DNA from: Acholeplasmatales bacterium
GTDB lineage: Bacteria; Bacillota_I; Bacilli_A; Izemoplasmatales; Izemoplasmataceae
DNA: 34,992 nt
Assembly (NCBI GenBank): GCA_007694145.1
Contig: RECF01000043.1
Coordinates: forward strand, 1-34,992
Reading direction: 5' to 3'
Positions 26,716 to 34,693 of the stretch are shown one piece after another (the first letter of the stretch is position 1; each line of letters starts with the position of its first letter). Position numbers and translations under genes: made by a program. The notes under the pieces are model-generated. The model did not search any database and was not told where the DNA came from. It worked only from the letters and a program-made list of their open reading frames with translations.

Positions 26716-26743
26716 ATTATACGCTCATGTTGTACATTGTCAA
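26716..26743 (-). promoter_or_regulatory. perR promoter
   Basis: On the minus strand TTGACA (26738-26743), 16 bases, TATAAT (26716-26721): consensus boxes. The 26682-26823 gap holds this promoter, the Per box and the divergent GNAT promoter. Confidence 0.85.
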
Positions 26744-26769
26744 GCCTTTGTCGGTTCGACGCGTTCTGG

Positions 26770-26798
26770 TTGCACAACGTCCCTAGTGTGATTATAAT
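26770..26798 (+). promoter_or_regulatory. promoter of the small GNAT gene
   Basis: TTGCAC (26770-26775), 17 bases, TATAAT (26793-26798), 25 bases before the start codon; divergent from perR. Confidence 0.75.
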
Positions 26799-26823
26799 AA
26801 GAGTATGAAAGAGGTGAGTCGAC

Positions 26824-27102
26824 ATGACCATTAAAACAGGCATTCGCGCTTTTTATGTCGGTGAGAACCAACAAGAACCCGATGCCATCATCACGTATAC
26901 CGAAGAAAATGACACAACCATCGTTGCCAATAGCACCTATGTTGACCCGAGTTTGCGTGGTCAACAAGTCGCAAAAAAACTGCTCGACCGTCTCGTTGAA
27001 CATGCCCGTGAGCACGGATTGAAAATCCGTCCGACCTGCTCATATGTCGTGAAAATGTTCGAACGGGACAAGCGTTTTGCCGATGTGGCGTTAATGGACT
27101 GA
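26824..27102 (+). CDS. small GNAT-like N-acetyltransferase (YjdJ type)
   Basis: A 92-residue single-domain protein of the YjdJ-type GNAT family: DAIITYTEENDTTIVANSTY, then VDPSLRGQQVAKKLLDRLVE (the acetyl-CoA-binding R-G-x-x-x-A loop is seen as RGQQVA) and IRPTCSYVVKMFERD, where the cysteine-tyrosine segment is typical. These proteins are shortened GNATs of unknown substrate. It is monocistronic, has its own promoter and AGAGGTGAG ahead of the ATG, and ends in a strong palindromic terminator. Confidence 0.88.
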   Translation: MTIKTGIRAFYVGENQQEPDAIITYTEENDTTIVANSTYVDPSLRGQQVAKKLLDRLVEHAREHGLKIRPTCSYVVKMFERDKRFADVALMD

Positions 27103-27104
27103 AA

Positions 27105-27138
27105 AAGAAGGCATCCCGCGCGGGATGCCTTCTTTTTT
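27105..27138. terminator. bidirectional terminator between the GNAT gene and a small membrane-protein gene
   Basis: AAGAAGGCATCCCGC (27105-27119) is followed directly by its exact reverse complement (27120-27134), then a T run. The 30-bp perfect palindrome has an A run on the other side, so it can act in both directions. Confidence 0.9.
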
Positions 27139-27156
27139 TGTGGCGCGAATTTGCGA

Positions 27157-27438
27157 TTAGAACAACCAACTGACAAGGAGAGGTAAAACCGTCATCAGTA
27201 GACCGGTGACGAGGCAAAATATCCAGCGGCGCCGTTCGTTTTGATACAATTCCCGACGGGGCGTCGTCAAGGTCAGCATGACACCGATCGCCGCACTCGG
27301 TACAATAAAAATCCGCAAGTTCAAGGCAATAGCCAAGTCCGGCTGCAAGATTGAACTTACCAAAGTGATGCCGAACATGATGATGCTCGCCCATATGAAT
27401 AACGACGCGGGAAACAGATTGTTGCTGGATGTTTGCAT
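27157..27438 (-). CDS. small three-segment membrane protein, function unknown
   Basis: A 93-residue hydrophobic protein with probable membrane segments near 12-31 (LFIWASIIMFGITLVSSILQ), 40-57 (LRIFIVPSAAIGVMLTL) and 72-92 (IFCLVTGLLMTVLPLLVSWL), and a basic loop RRELYQNERRR between the last two. No family recognised. CGAGGAGG lies eight bases before the ATG, which supports translation. It ends before the shared palindromic terminator and follows the YolD-like gene by 49 bases. Confidence 0.75.
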   Translation of the reverse strand: MQTSSNNLFPASLFIWASIIMFGITLVSSILQPDLAIALNLRIFIVPSAAIGVMLTLTTPRRELYQNERRRWIFCLVTGLLMTVLPLLVSWLF

Positions 27439-27487
27439 GAAATTCCTCCTCGTTTATTCGCGGTGCTTGAATCCTCTATATAATAAA

Positions 27488-27853
27488 CTATCCGACATCG
27501 CAACAGATTTCCAAGGCGATGATATCACTGACATGGACGCTCTCATTTGTCATGATGATGGTCTTATGAAACGGATCAAACCCAAGAATTTGACCGTGCT
27601 CTTGTACTTTGCGTCCACTGCGAAAAAATGTGATGCAAACCTGGCGTTTCGCAACAAACGCCTCTTCGAAACGGTATTGCATGAGGCTGTAATCATCCTC
27701 TGAAAGTTCCGGCATGTCCGGTGGGGCGGTTTTAAAAACATCCGCGAGATCCCCGCCTTGTTCCGGCAAGGACTGAAAAGGTAGCCACTTCAACATTCTT
27801 CGATCAACATACGGTTCAGCCACGATGACCACCGACCAACGTCGTCCGTTCAA
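27488..27853 (-). CDS. YolD-like protein paired with a Y-family polymerase
   Basis: A 121-residue protein of the YolD-like type, as judged from the pattern WLPFQSLPEQ near the start, DDYSLMQYRFEEAF, and a short beta-rich end (GQILGFDPFHKTIIM, VHVSDIIALEI). In Bacillus such genes (yqjX, yolD) lie directly behind UvrX/YqjW-type polymerases, as here. The start appears to be TTG at 27853, with AAGGG seven bases ahead, overlapping the polymerase gene by 38 bases; a GTG 7 codons further in is possible. The function in the family is not firmly known, though it has been linked to translesion polymerase activity. Confidence 0.82.
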   Translation of the reverse strand: MNGRRWSVVIVAEPYVDRRMLKWLPFQSLPEQGGDLADVFKTAPPDMPELSEDDYSLMQYRFEEAFVAKRQVCITFFRSGRKVQEHGQILGFDPFHKTIIMTNESVHVSDIIALEICCDVG

Positions 27854-29084
27854 GATACGTCCCTTCTTCTAACAACGAGGACAATCGAACGACACTTTGT
27901 TTGCCAAAACGCTGGCGGACGCCGTCAATGGCCGTCCAAAGGTTGGCCCGTCGCACTTTCCGCTCAACATTCTCAAAAAAAGACAGTTGGAACATCCCGA
28001 TGTGCTCATGGAGTCCAGTCGCCCGCAAAAAGACCTGACGAATGGGTGAACCGTCATAATGTTTCACAAACAAGGTCAACGTCATTTCAAGCAAGGTTTC
28101 AACATCATCGGTCGGTTCATCCACTGAACATTGCCGTGAAAACCCGCCACCGACTGACTTGCTGTAACCGATGCCAAGATGCAGTGTTTTGGCGCGCTTG
28201 CGGACAAACCTTAACTTTTCAGCTGTTTCGTCAACCATCTCGAGTAAGATTTGCTCGATCGAGTGTGCATCGTAATCCTGATATAGCGTTTGGCCTAAGC
28301 CCACACTTTTCATGGGCATCCGCGTGCCGCTCTTGTCGCTGATTATTGTCATGTCGATCCCGTGGGCATGAAAATAAAGTTCCTCACCCATAATCCCAAA
28401 CAAACGCTTCAGTGTCTTTCTTGAACTATGCGCCAAATCATGGACGGAAAAAATATTCAGCTGATTGAGCCGTTTTTCCATTCTTGGACCGATGCCCCAC
28501 ATCGCCGAGAGCGGACGGACGGGCCATAACATGCCTGGCACATCGCCATAGCGCATTTCCGCAATGCCATCTTCGGCTGTTTTGCTATATAAGTCAAGGG
28601 CCAGTTTGCTGAGTAAGAGATTGTCGCCGATGCCAACGGTCGCCGGAATGGCTGTTCTTGATAAAATCGCATCTTTAATGGTGTGCGCCAACTGCTGTGT
28701 TGTCATGTGATAATAATTCAGGTAAGCCGTCACATCGAGAAAGGCTTCGTCAATACTATAAATATGCAAATCTTCGGGTGCGACATAGTCAAGGTAGATT
28801 TCGACAATCTTTTTCGAAAACCGCAAATATTCACGCATGCGAGGTGTGGCGATAATCATGTGGTCGACGGTGGGCATCTCATGAAGTCGCCCTCGACTCT
28901 TGAAACCCTGCTGTTTTAGAAAAGGCGTCACGGCGAGTACGACACTGCCACCGCCACGTTCGGCATCCGCAACAATCAGCGGTGTTTCAAACGGATCGAG
29001 CCCACGCAAGACGCACTCGACCGACGCAAAGAAACTCTTCAAGTCGATACATAAAACATGCCGGTAAATCTTATAGTCTTCCAC
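27816..29084 (-). CDS. Y-family DNA polymerase (UvrX/YqjW-like translesion polymerase)
   Basis: A 422-residue translesion polymerase of the ImpB/MucB/SamB group. Palm motifs: VLCIDLKSFFASVECV (first catalytic Asp) and YSIDEAFLDVTAY (Asp-Glu pair). The helix-hairpin-helix region reads MWGIGPRMEKRLNQL. The little-finger domain follows. The start was set at GTG 29084 because GGGGGTGAT, an almost complete match to the anti-Shine-Dalgarno, lies just ahead; an ATG 11 codons upstream lacks such a site. It is translationally linked to the YolD-like gene. No convincing LexA box of the CGAAC-N4-GTTCG type is seen upstream. Confidence 0.92.
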   Translation of the reverse strand: MEDYKIYRHVLCIDLKSFFASVECVLRGLDPFETPLIVADAERGGGSVVLAVTPFLKQQGFKSRGRLHEMPTVDHMIIATPRMREYLRFSKKIVEIYLDYVAPEDLHIYSIDEAFLDVTAYLNYYHMTTQQLAHTIKDAILSRTAIPATVGIGDNLLLSKLALDLYSKTAEDGIAEMRYGDVPGMLWPVRPLSAMWGIGPRMEKRLNQLNIFSVHDLAHSSRKTLKRLFGIMGEELYFHAHGIDMTIISDKSGTRMPMKSVGLGQTLYQDYDAHSIEQILLEMVDETAEKLRFVRKRAKTLHLGIGYSKSVGGGFSRQCSVDEPTDDVETLLEMTLTLFVKHYDGSPIRQVFLRATGLHEHIGMFQLSFFENVERKVRRANLWTAIDGVRQRFGKQSVVRLSSLLEEGTYLERTTLVGGHRG

Positions 29085-29174
29085 ATCATCACCCCCTATG
29101 CTTGTTTCGTATCTCATTATACCAAATAAAACTTTCAAAAATGAGCCTTGACATCTTCAGGAAGTTTTGAAATG

Positions 29175-29202
29175 AAAGAGCCGTCTTGCTTGACGGCTCT
29201 TT
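29175..29202 (-). terminator. terminator of the 34.9-29.2 kb operon
   Basis: AAAGAGCCGTC (29175-29185) pairs perfectly with GACGGCTCTTT (29192-29202) with a six-base loop, 17 bases after the phospholipase-like gene. The T tract is short (TTTCATTTC). Confidence 0.75.
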
Positions 29203-29219
29203 ATAATGTAATTTAAATA

Positions 29220-30176
29220 TCAACGCGTGTCTTGTGTAAAAAGACGGATATGACGCATAGGGCGCGGGTCATCGCAGTCGACACCTGAATTGAAGGACCG
29301 GTTTTCAAACCATGCCTCTACCGCCACCGGTTGACCCGATTTCAACGCTGGTCCAAAATAATCGAGTAACGTGCGTGTCAGCGCATAGGCATCGAGATAC
29401 AAATCATCGACACTTTTGCTTGAGGGGACGCCGGTCACTGGATGAAACCAGGTGGTATGGGTACGGTTGAGCACGTCAAAATCAGGCGGGGGGGTGCGAA
29501 ACGACAAATCTTCTAAAAACAAGTCGCGCCCACTTTCCTTGCGATCAAGCCAACGATATACACGGCGTTTCAACCCCGTCCGATCACGCATAACATGGCG
29601 GATAATGCGGCGCATCATGGTGTGCCCCTTGACAAAGAGCGTGCCGCCGTCTTCAAGTGACAATGTGAACCGGACCAGATGATCATAAAACTTTTGCAGT
29701 TCTACAGGTGTGCGGCGGATGGGCAACGCGCGGTGCAAGGGATAGCGATACGCCGGTTTGCCCGTTTGCTCGGTCATCAATCTCACATCGATGGCCCGCT
29801 CAAACTTCAAATGTAGTCCACGCATCACAGCGGTCTCAGGTTTTTTTTCGTCGTAAACACCGACATGGTGATACACGTAGGGATGAAGATGACGGTCAAG
29901 GGCGTAGTGACACAAAAATCCCGCAAAATACGCTTCAAGCCAAGGACTCGGATAGCGTTGCACATAGTCGATGGCCGCCGCAAACATGACATTGATGCGT
30001 GTGTCGTGCAACCGGTCACCGATGTGCCGCGATATTTGACTGCGCGGACCGAGTACGTTGTAATAGTAAGGGTCCGGACCTTGAGCCCCCATCAAAAACG
30101 CCGCATGGTCGTAACCATATGCTTCGGTTTCTAGCACATCACAGGCGAGCTTGTAGTGCATGTAAATATCAGCCAC
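29220..30176 (-). CDS. zinc-dependent phospholipase C-like protein
   Basis: A 318-residue protein of the Zn-dependent phospholipase C family (PF00882-type). Seen: MHYKLACDVL at the start, FLMGAQGPDPYYY (a conserved early motif), HIGDRLHDTR and FAGFLCHYALDRHLHPYVYHH, which hold the His and Asp residues expected to bind metal. There is no signal peptide, unlike secreted toxin-type members, so a cytoplasmic housekeeping or lipid-related role is more likely; the substrate is unknown. The start is taken as GTG 30176, which keeps the usual ADIYxHY N-terminus and overlaps the RluD gene by eight bases; ATG 30161 is the alternative. Confidence 0.85.
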   Translation of the reverse strand: MADIYMHYKLACDVLETEAYGYDHAAFLMGAQGPDPYYYNVLGPRSQISRHIGDRLHDTRINVMFAAAIDYVQRYPSPWLEAYFAGFLCHYALDRHLHPYVYHHVGVYDEKKPETAVMRGLHLKFERAIDVRLMTEQTGKPAYRYPLHRALPIRRTPVELQKFYDHLVRFTLSLEDGGTLFVKGHTMMRRIIRHVMRDRTGLKRRVYRWLDRKESGRDLFLEDLSFRTPPPDFDVLNRTHTTWFHPVTGVPSSKSVDDLYLDAYALTRTLLDYFGPALKSGQPVAVEAWFENRSFNSGVDCDDPRPMRHIRLFTQDTR

Positions 30177-31083
30177 CGCCGGTTTGCCTCAATTCCGCAA
30201 GTTTGGCCGCGAAAAAATCTGGCAATGGGGCAGAAAAGCTGAGTGCTTCACCTGTCTTGGGATGCTCGAAACCGAGTGTGCCCGCATGCAAAAACTGACC
30301 GTGTCGAATATCAGTCCGACGTTGTCCGTATTTGGGATCGCCGTAAATCGGATAACCGATGTACCGCATGTGTACACGAATTTGATGCGTCCGTCCGGAT
30401 TCAAGGCGGCACCGCACAAATGTGTGGGCTGGAAAACGTTCAAGCACTTCGAAATGGGTGATACTCGGTCGTCCGTCCGCCACGACAGCCATATTTTGCC
30501 GCTGCTTCTTGTCGCGACCAATCGGTGCGTCAATCCGCCCTTTGTCATGTGGAATAACCCCATCGACCAAGGCGAGATACTCCCGTGTCATCTTATGGCT
30601 TTTCAGCGATTGTTGCAAGTGGCGGAGCGCCTTAGTTGTTTTAGCTACGACAAGCAAGCCACTGGTTTCCTTGTCGATACGGTGTACGATGCCTGGACGC
30701 AATGCTTCATCTTCGGCCAACTGGTCAGCCTGAGCCAGCAACCCATGCACCAGCGTAACGTCTTTTTGTGTAGCGGAAGGATGGACGGTCAGACCTGAAG
30801 GTTTGTTGACGACGATCAACGTCTCATCTTCATAAACAAAATCCAAATCAAGATGCACCGGCTCCACGGCTATGGGTTCAGTATCGGGACACAACACTTC
30901 GACACGCTCGCCACCCTTGACGGTTTGGCTAGCCTTCGCGATGATGCCATCGACCCACACCTCACCGGCATCAAACCGTTGCTTAAGGTACGTGCGCGAC
31001 CAATCCTGACTGATGTCGCTCAAAGCCTTGTCAAGGCGCTGACCGCGCTGTTCAGGTAATAACTCAACGAGGGTTTTCTTCAT
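30169..31083 (-). CDS. RluD-family RNA pseudouridine synthase
   Basis: A 304-residue enzyme with an N-terminal S4 RNA-binding domain (GQRLDKALSD ... WSRTYLKQRFDAGEVWVDG) and a RluA/RluD-type catalytic domain. The signature GIVHRIDKETSGLLVVAKT contains the catalytic Asp. It changes uridines in rRNA, probably 23S positions like RluD, to pseudouridine. The ATG at 31083 has GGAGG six bases ahead; the ATG two codons upstream directly abuts that site. It overlaps the end of lspA by 20 bases, an order (lspA then RluD-type gene) common in Bacillota. Confidence 0.93.
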   Translation of the reverse strand: MKKTLVELLPEQRGQRLDKALSDISQDWSRTYLKQRFDAGEVWVDGIIAKASQTVKGGERVEVLCPDTEPIAVEPVHLDLDFVYEDETLIVVNKPSGLTVHPSATQKDVTLVHGLLAQADQLAEDEALRPGIVHRIDKETSGLLVVAKTTKALRHLQQSLKSHKMTREYLALVDGVIPHDKGRIDAPIGRDKKQRQNMAVVADGRPSITHFEVLERFPAHTFVRCRLESGRTHQIRVHMRYIGYPIYGDPKYGQRRTDIRHGQFLHAGTLGFEHPKTGEALSFSAPLPDFFAAKLAELRQTGGG

Positions 31084-31606
31084 GAACATCCTCCAATACG
31101 TCTGAGGGTATGGTGGGTTCTGTGGTCGTTTTACCATCTAAAAACAACATATGATACGCAAAGGCGAACATCCCGATAGTCAGGGCGATATCGGCTACGT
31201 TGAATACCGGGAAGTTGTAACTAAAAATGTACACATCGATAAAATCGACGACAAACCCTTGTCGAACACGGTCGATAAAATTCCCCAGCGCTCCACCCGA
31301 CAGCAACATCAACCCCGTAGAATAGAAAAAGCGTTGCCGGAAATGCATATCTTTGGCCAAATACGCGAAAACCCCAAGCGCAAATACGGTGATGAGAATG
31401 AAAAAGACCATTTGGCCTGAAAAGACCCCCCACGCCGCACCATCGTTGCGGTGGTGTGTCAAATATAGAAAACCTCGTATGATAGGATATTTCGCAGTGG
31501 CTGCACCTTGAAACGGAATGGCCCACTCAACGATGTATTTGGTTACTTGATCGAGCACAATCAACACTGTAATAAGGCCTAAGGCCCAATAGTGATCTTT
31601 TTTCAT
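31064..31606 (-). CDS. lspA: lipoprotein signal peptidase (signal peptidase II)
   Basis: A 180-residue integral membrane aspartyl protease with four membrane segments. Conserved blocks: LDQVTKYIVE, THHRNDGAAWGVFSG, GGALGNFIDRVRQGFVVDFID (its Asp residues) and FPVFNVADIALTIG (second catalytic Asp). It removes the signal peptide of lipoproteins after lipid attachment, and would process the two binding lipoproteins encoded in this window. A polar C-terminal tail of about 25 residues extends past the usual end. TAGGAG lies nine bases before the ATG. Confidence 0.96.
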   Translation of the reverse strand: MKKDHYWALGLITVLIVLDQVTKYIVEWAIPFQGAATAKYPIIRGFLYLTHHRNDGAAWGVFSGQMVFFILITVFALGVFAYLAKDMHFRQRFFYSTGLMLLSGGALGNFIDRVRQGFVVDFIDVYIFSYNFPVFNVADIALTIGMFAFAYHMLFLDGKTTTEPTIPSDVLEDVHEENPR

Positions 31607-31617
31607 ACGTTCAACTC

Positions 31618-31977
31618 CTAGATGAAGGTCGGGGTAATCACGAGGATCAATACCGTACCGATAATGAACAAGATGCCGGCAAAAACAGCGCCGAGACTTA
31701 AAGAGACCTCAAAAGGTCGCAACCGACTTTGAGGTCGGTAGTTTTTCAATGTAGCGCCATAAACATAGACACCTAACAACACAGCAACCATGACGAGCCC
31801 ATTGATGATAAACAAATAAAGATAAACAACGCGGATATAAAGCAACAACAAGTTGATACACAACATCACAAACGGCGCGACCGCCAAAAAACCAAGTGCA
31901 AGACCAAATGGCAAGGCCCGTAAATGATGTGAAAGTGCGAAATCCCGACGAAGCTGCGTGAGCACACGTTTAAACAT
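31618..31977 (-). CDS. small multi-pass membrane protein, function unknown
   Basis: A 119-residue protein: basic N-terminus (MFKRVLTQLRRDF) and probable membrane segments near 23-45, 48-70 and 94-117 (the last LGAVFAGILFIIGTVLILVI). I do not recognise the family. The start at 31977 has GGAGG six bases ahead and overlaps the protease gene by eight bases; the longer frame lies inside that gene. It sits between the PDZ-Lon protease gene and lspA in the same operon. Confidence 0.75.
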   Translation of the reverse strand: MFKRVLTQLRRDFALSHHLRALPFGLALGFLAVAPFVMLCINLLLLYIRVVYLYLFIINGLVMVAVLLGVYVYGATLKNYRPQSRLRPFEVSLSLGAVFAGILFIIGTVLILVITPTFI

Positions 31978-33019
31978 CTTCATCCTCCGTTTCAAGGGCG
32001 AGCAAATATGTGACTGCCTCAAGCCAGCTTGAGACCCCAACCAGGCGCATTGAAGTATCCAATGTTTCCATAGTCCGCAAAGCGACTTGATAATTGTCGT
32101 TGACAGAGCTGTCATTCAACCGTGGAACAAACAAGATGTCTACGCCGGCACGATGCGCGGTGATTACTTTTTGCTTGACCCCACCGATCGGGCCGACAGA
32201 GCCGTCAAGTTGAATGGTCCCCGTCCCGGCCACTTTGAGTCCTTGGGTAGCGTCCTGCTCCGTCAAGACATTGTACATATGAAGAAACTGCATGATGCCA
32301 CCGCTTGGCCCCCCGACGAACGTCGGCTTGACCTCATAGGGCATTTCAACAGCTACAAGATGATAGTACGTACTCAAACTTAATCCGAAACGACATTGGC
32401 CATTGATGTCTTGCTTAAGAATCTCATGGTCACGATATACGCCCGCTTCCGTGCGAACCGTAAAAGTATGCGTTTCGCCGCAGGTCGTCTGACCGATGAC
32501 CTGGTGCACCAACGACCTACCTTCTTCATCGACCAAAGGGTGTCCGTTGACCATCACAACATGGTCACCTAAATCGATCTCATCGTTGCTTATATAATCA
32601 TAAATCAACGTGATGCGTTGCTGGACTTCATATTCCACATCGAGGCCAAGCGCCTGATAAGCGGTAATGATTGCCGCGTTCCAGGCGTTGTCGCGCGCGA
32701 GCTGACCCGACCGCCAGTTCACCGCATCACTGACGCCACGCCTTGATTCAGGCAAGATACTATAATCGATTGAACGATCAAAATAGCTGACCATCAATTG
32801 AAAAAAAGTCGGTCGGTCAATCGCCATCACATAAATGGTGTGAAAGCTACCTTCCGCGTCATACATCGTTTCAAAAACAACCTGATCGCTGACTTGTTCG
32901 AGTCCACCGGGTGTCACTAAAGAAAAGTCGATCCGATATGTGAACAAGAAGACCGCGACGCCATAAGGCACCGCGAGCAGCAGCAACACCCACTTGATTC
33001 GCTTAAGCAGTTCAATCAT
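31970..33019 (-). CDS. PDZ-Lon membrane protease (YlbL/SepM family)
   Basis: A 349-residue protein: one N-terminal membrane segment (VLLLLAVPYGVAVFLFTY), an extracellular PDZ domain (about 130-210, DHVVMVNGHPLVDEEG) and a Lon-type S16 protease domain (about 215-349). The catalytic dyad is present as Ser239 in VGGPSGGIM and Lys282 in VGPIGGVKQK. SepM processes a competence peptide in streptococci, and YlbL acts in Bacillus DNA-damage checkpoint recovery, where it cleaves a division inhibitor; the target here is unknown. The ATG overlaps the dCMP deaminase gene by eight bases. Confidence 0.93.
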   Translation of the reverse strand: MIELLKRIKWVLLLLAVPYGVAVFLFTYRIDFSLVTPGGLEQVSDQVVFETMYDAEGSFHTIYVMAIDRPTFFQLMVSYFDRSIDYSILPESRRGVSDAVNWRSGQLARDNAWNAAIITAYQALGLDVEYEVQQRITLIYDYISNDEIDLGDHVVMVNGHPLVDEEGRSLVHQVIGQTTCGETHTFTVRTEAGVYRDHEILKQDINGQCRFGLSLSTYYHLVAVEMPYEVKPTFVGGPSGGIMQFLHMYNVLTEQDATQGLKVAGTGTIQLDGSVGPIGGVKQKVITAHRAGVDILFVPRLNDSSVNDNYQVALRTMETLDTSMRLVGVSSWLEAVTYLLALETEDEDV

Positions 33020-33485
33020 GATGCAGTACCACTTTCACAGCAGGCATCTGCCGTAGTGAAACCCCGGCATCGCGCAACATACGCATGCTTGCCTGCACGC
33101 TTTCTGCCTCTTGATATTTGTTGGCGGCATAGACAATTTCCCGAATTCCGCTTTGTATTATCAACTTGGCGCATTCATGACACGGAAACAAAGTGACATA
33201 CAAAGTGGCTTCGTCGAGGCTGACCGTGCTGTTCAAGATGGCATTGGGTTCAGCGTGAACAACATAGGGGTACTTGGTGTTCAAAAACGTCCCCTCGCTT
33301 TCCCAAGGATAGTCATCGTCACTTAAGCCGATTGGAAAGCCGTTATAACCTATCCCGACAATCCGTTTCTTCTGATTGACAATACAGGCGCCGACTTGCG
33401 TGTTTGGGTCTTTGCTTCGCATCGCGCTCAGTTCGGCGACACCCATGAAATATGCATCCCATTCGATATAGTCTTTGCGTTTCAT
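33012..33485 (-). CDS. dCMP deaminase (ComEB-like)
   Basis: A 157-residue zinc deaminase. VVHAEPNAI gives zinc ligand His77 and proton donor Glu79; LFPCHECAKLI gives ligands Cys102 and Cys105. NTQVGACIV and GIGYNGFPIG are the substrate-side motifs of dCMP deaminases. The reaction is dCMP to dUMP, supplying thymidylate synthesis. The start has AAGGGGG ahead. Length is usual for ComEB-like enzymes, and no competence role can be claimed from the context. Confidence 0.94.
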   Translation of the reverse strand: MKRKDYIEWDAYFMGVAELSAMRSKDPNTQVGACIVNQKKRIVGIGYNGFPIGLSDDDYPWESEGTFLNTKYPYVVHAEPNAILNSTVSLDEATLYVTLFPCHECAKLIIQSGIREIVYAANKYQEAESVQASMRMLRDAGVSLRQMPAVKVVLHHD

Positions 33486-33495
33486 GGCAACCCCC

Positions 33496-33984
33496 TTATT
33501 TAATGCGGCTCACGCTCGACAAGTTGACGTGACAATAGCCGTTTTTGTTTTTGTCAAGATAATCTTGATGATAGGCTTCTGCTGGGTAAAATGTTGCGGT
33601 CTGTTTAACATCGATATGCACCTTGCGGGTGTACTGTTTGGCAAGTTCGACGAGATAGTTTTCAATCATCGGTACTTCTTCTGCGGTAAAGTTATAAAGA
33701 CCCGTCCGGTACTGAACACCGATATCCGGTCCTTGACGGTTTCGAAGCGTCGGGTCGACAATGTTGAACAAGTGGTTCAACAACGTGACCAGCGTGACTA
33801 CGTTCTCGTCATACTTTACCCAGACAGCTTCCGCATGCCCGATGCCAGCACACACTTCCTCATACGTCGGGTGTGGTTTACGACCGTCGATGTAGCCCAC
33901 CTCGGTATCCACCACCCCTTCAACCAGTTTAAAATAGGCTTCAACACCCCAAAAACATCCACCGGCAAACACGATGGTTTTCAT
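33496..33984 (-). CDS. msrA: peptide methionine sulfoxide reductase A
   Basis: A 162-residue MsrA: TIVFAGGCFWGVEAYF with catalytic Cys10, VDTEVGYIDG, YEEVCAGIGHAEAVWVKYD and FYPAEAYHQDYL. It reduces the S form of methionine sulfoxide in proteins. A resolving cysteine may be Cys154 in NGYCHVN. The ATG at 33984 has GGAGG ten bases ahead, inside the end of tcdA; the longer frame upstream is a shadow of tcdA. No msrB is seen here, neither fused nor adjacent. Confidence 0.95.
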   Translation of the reverse strand: MKTIVFAGGCFWGVEAYFKLVEGVVDTEVGYIDGRKPHPTYEEVCAGIGHAEAVWVKYDENVVTLVTLLNHLFNIVDPTLRNRQGPDIGVQYRTGLYNFTAEEVPMIENYLVELAKQYTRKVHIDVKQTATFYPAEAYHQDYLDKNKNGYCHVNLSSVSRIK

Positions 33985-33988
33985 ACAA

Positions 33989-34693
33989 TCAATCCTCCAA
34001 TATTGTTTTAACAATGTGGCTTGCCGCAAGCAGCCCTGCCGTCGCAGGTACGAACACCGTTGAAGCCGGAATCCGCACGCCGGGTTGCTTGTGCGGTCGT
34101 TCCTTTGAGAACACACAAAGGATGTCTGCAAGACGGATGCCATCCTTTGACAAAGCTTGTCTAAGATTTCTTGCTAAGGGATCGTCATGTGTTTTATCCA
34201 GTGTCGTAATCGTTAGCGCTTCGGGTGAAAACCGATTCCCCATACCCGTCGCGGTCAAAACCGGAATCTTGCGGTCAAGACAGTTTTTCAGAATGTCGAC
34301 TTTCCATGTGAGTGAATCAATTGCGTCAAACACATAATCCACCGGTTGACCGGTGAAGAACCGCGCACGCGTCGTTGCGTCATAATAAGTCGGCACACTG
34401 TCAACCTTGATGCCGGGTCGGATTTCCCGACAACGGGCCGCCATGACGTCCGACTTGCTTTGTGTCAACGTTGACTGCAAGGCCATAATCTGGCGGTTAA
34501 GGTTAGAAGGTGCTACCACATCACCATCAACAATGATGAGGTGGCCTATACCACTGCGCGCAAGCGCCTCCACTGCATAAGACCCGACACCACCACAACC
34601 GAAAACGACGACAGTCGCGTCGTGTAAACGTTGGAGTCCATTTGAGCCGATGAGCGGTTGCAAGCGCTCTGACCACGCTGTTTTATCGCACAT
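33989..34693 (-). CDS. tcdA: tRNA threonylcarbamoyladenosine dehydratase
   Basis: A 234-residue E1-like (ThiF/MoeB-fold) ATP-dependent enzyme that cyclises t6A to ct6A in tRNA. Seen: ATP-binding VVVFGCGGVGSYAVEALARS, IIVDGDVVAPSNLNRQIMA, VFDAIDSLTWKVDIL, GMGNRFSPEALTIT and the C-terminal part PASTVFVPATAGLLAA. The NRQ motif and absence of a C-terminal rhodanese-like domain favour TcdA over ThiF or MoeB. Two starts are possible; ATG 34693 (MCDKTAW) has AGG eight bases ahead and was chosen over ATG 34708. Confidence 0.92.
   Translation of the reverse strand: MCDKTAWSERLQPLIGSNGLQRLHDATVVVFGCGGVGSYAVEALARSGIGHLIIVDGDVVAPSNLNRQIMALQSTLTQSKSDVMAARCREIRPGIKVDSVPTYYDATTRARFFTGQPVDYVFDAIDSLTWKVDILKNCLDRKIPVLTATGMGNRFSPEALTITTLDKTHDDPLARNLRQALSKDGIRLADILCVFSKERPHKQPGVRIPASTVFVPATAGLLAASHIVKTILED

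Noticed and set aside
26740-27394. Minus-strand frames opposite the GNAT gene (91 and 167 codons)
   Set aside because: They lie opposite a recognisable GNAT with its own promoter and ribosome site, cross a strong terminator, and lack family features.
29085-29160. LexA box upstream of the Y-family polymerase
   Set aside because: ACGAAACAAGCATA was considered, but the second arm does not fit GTTCG and there is no inverted symmetry.
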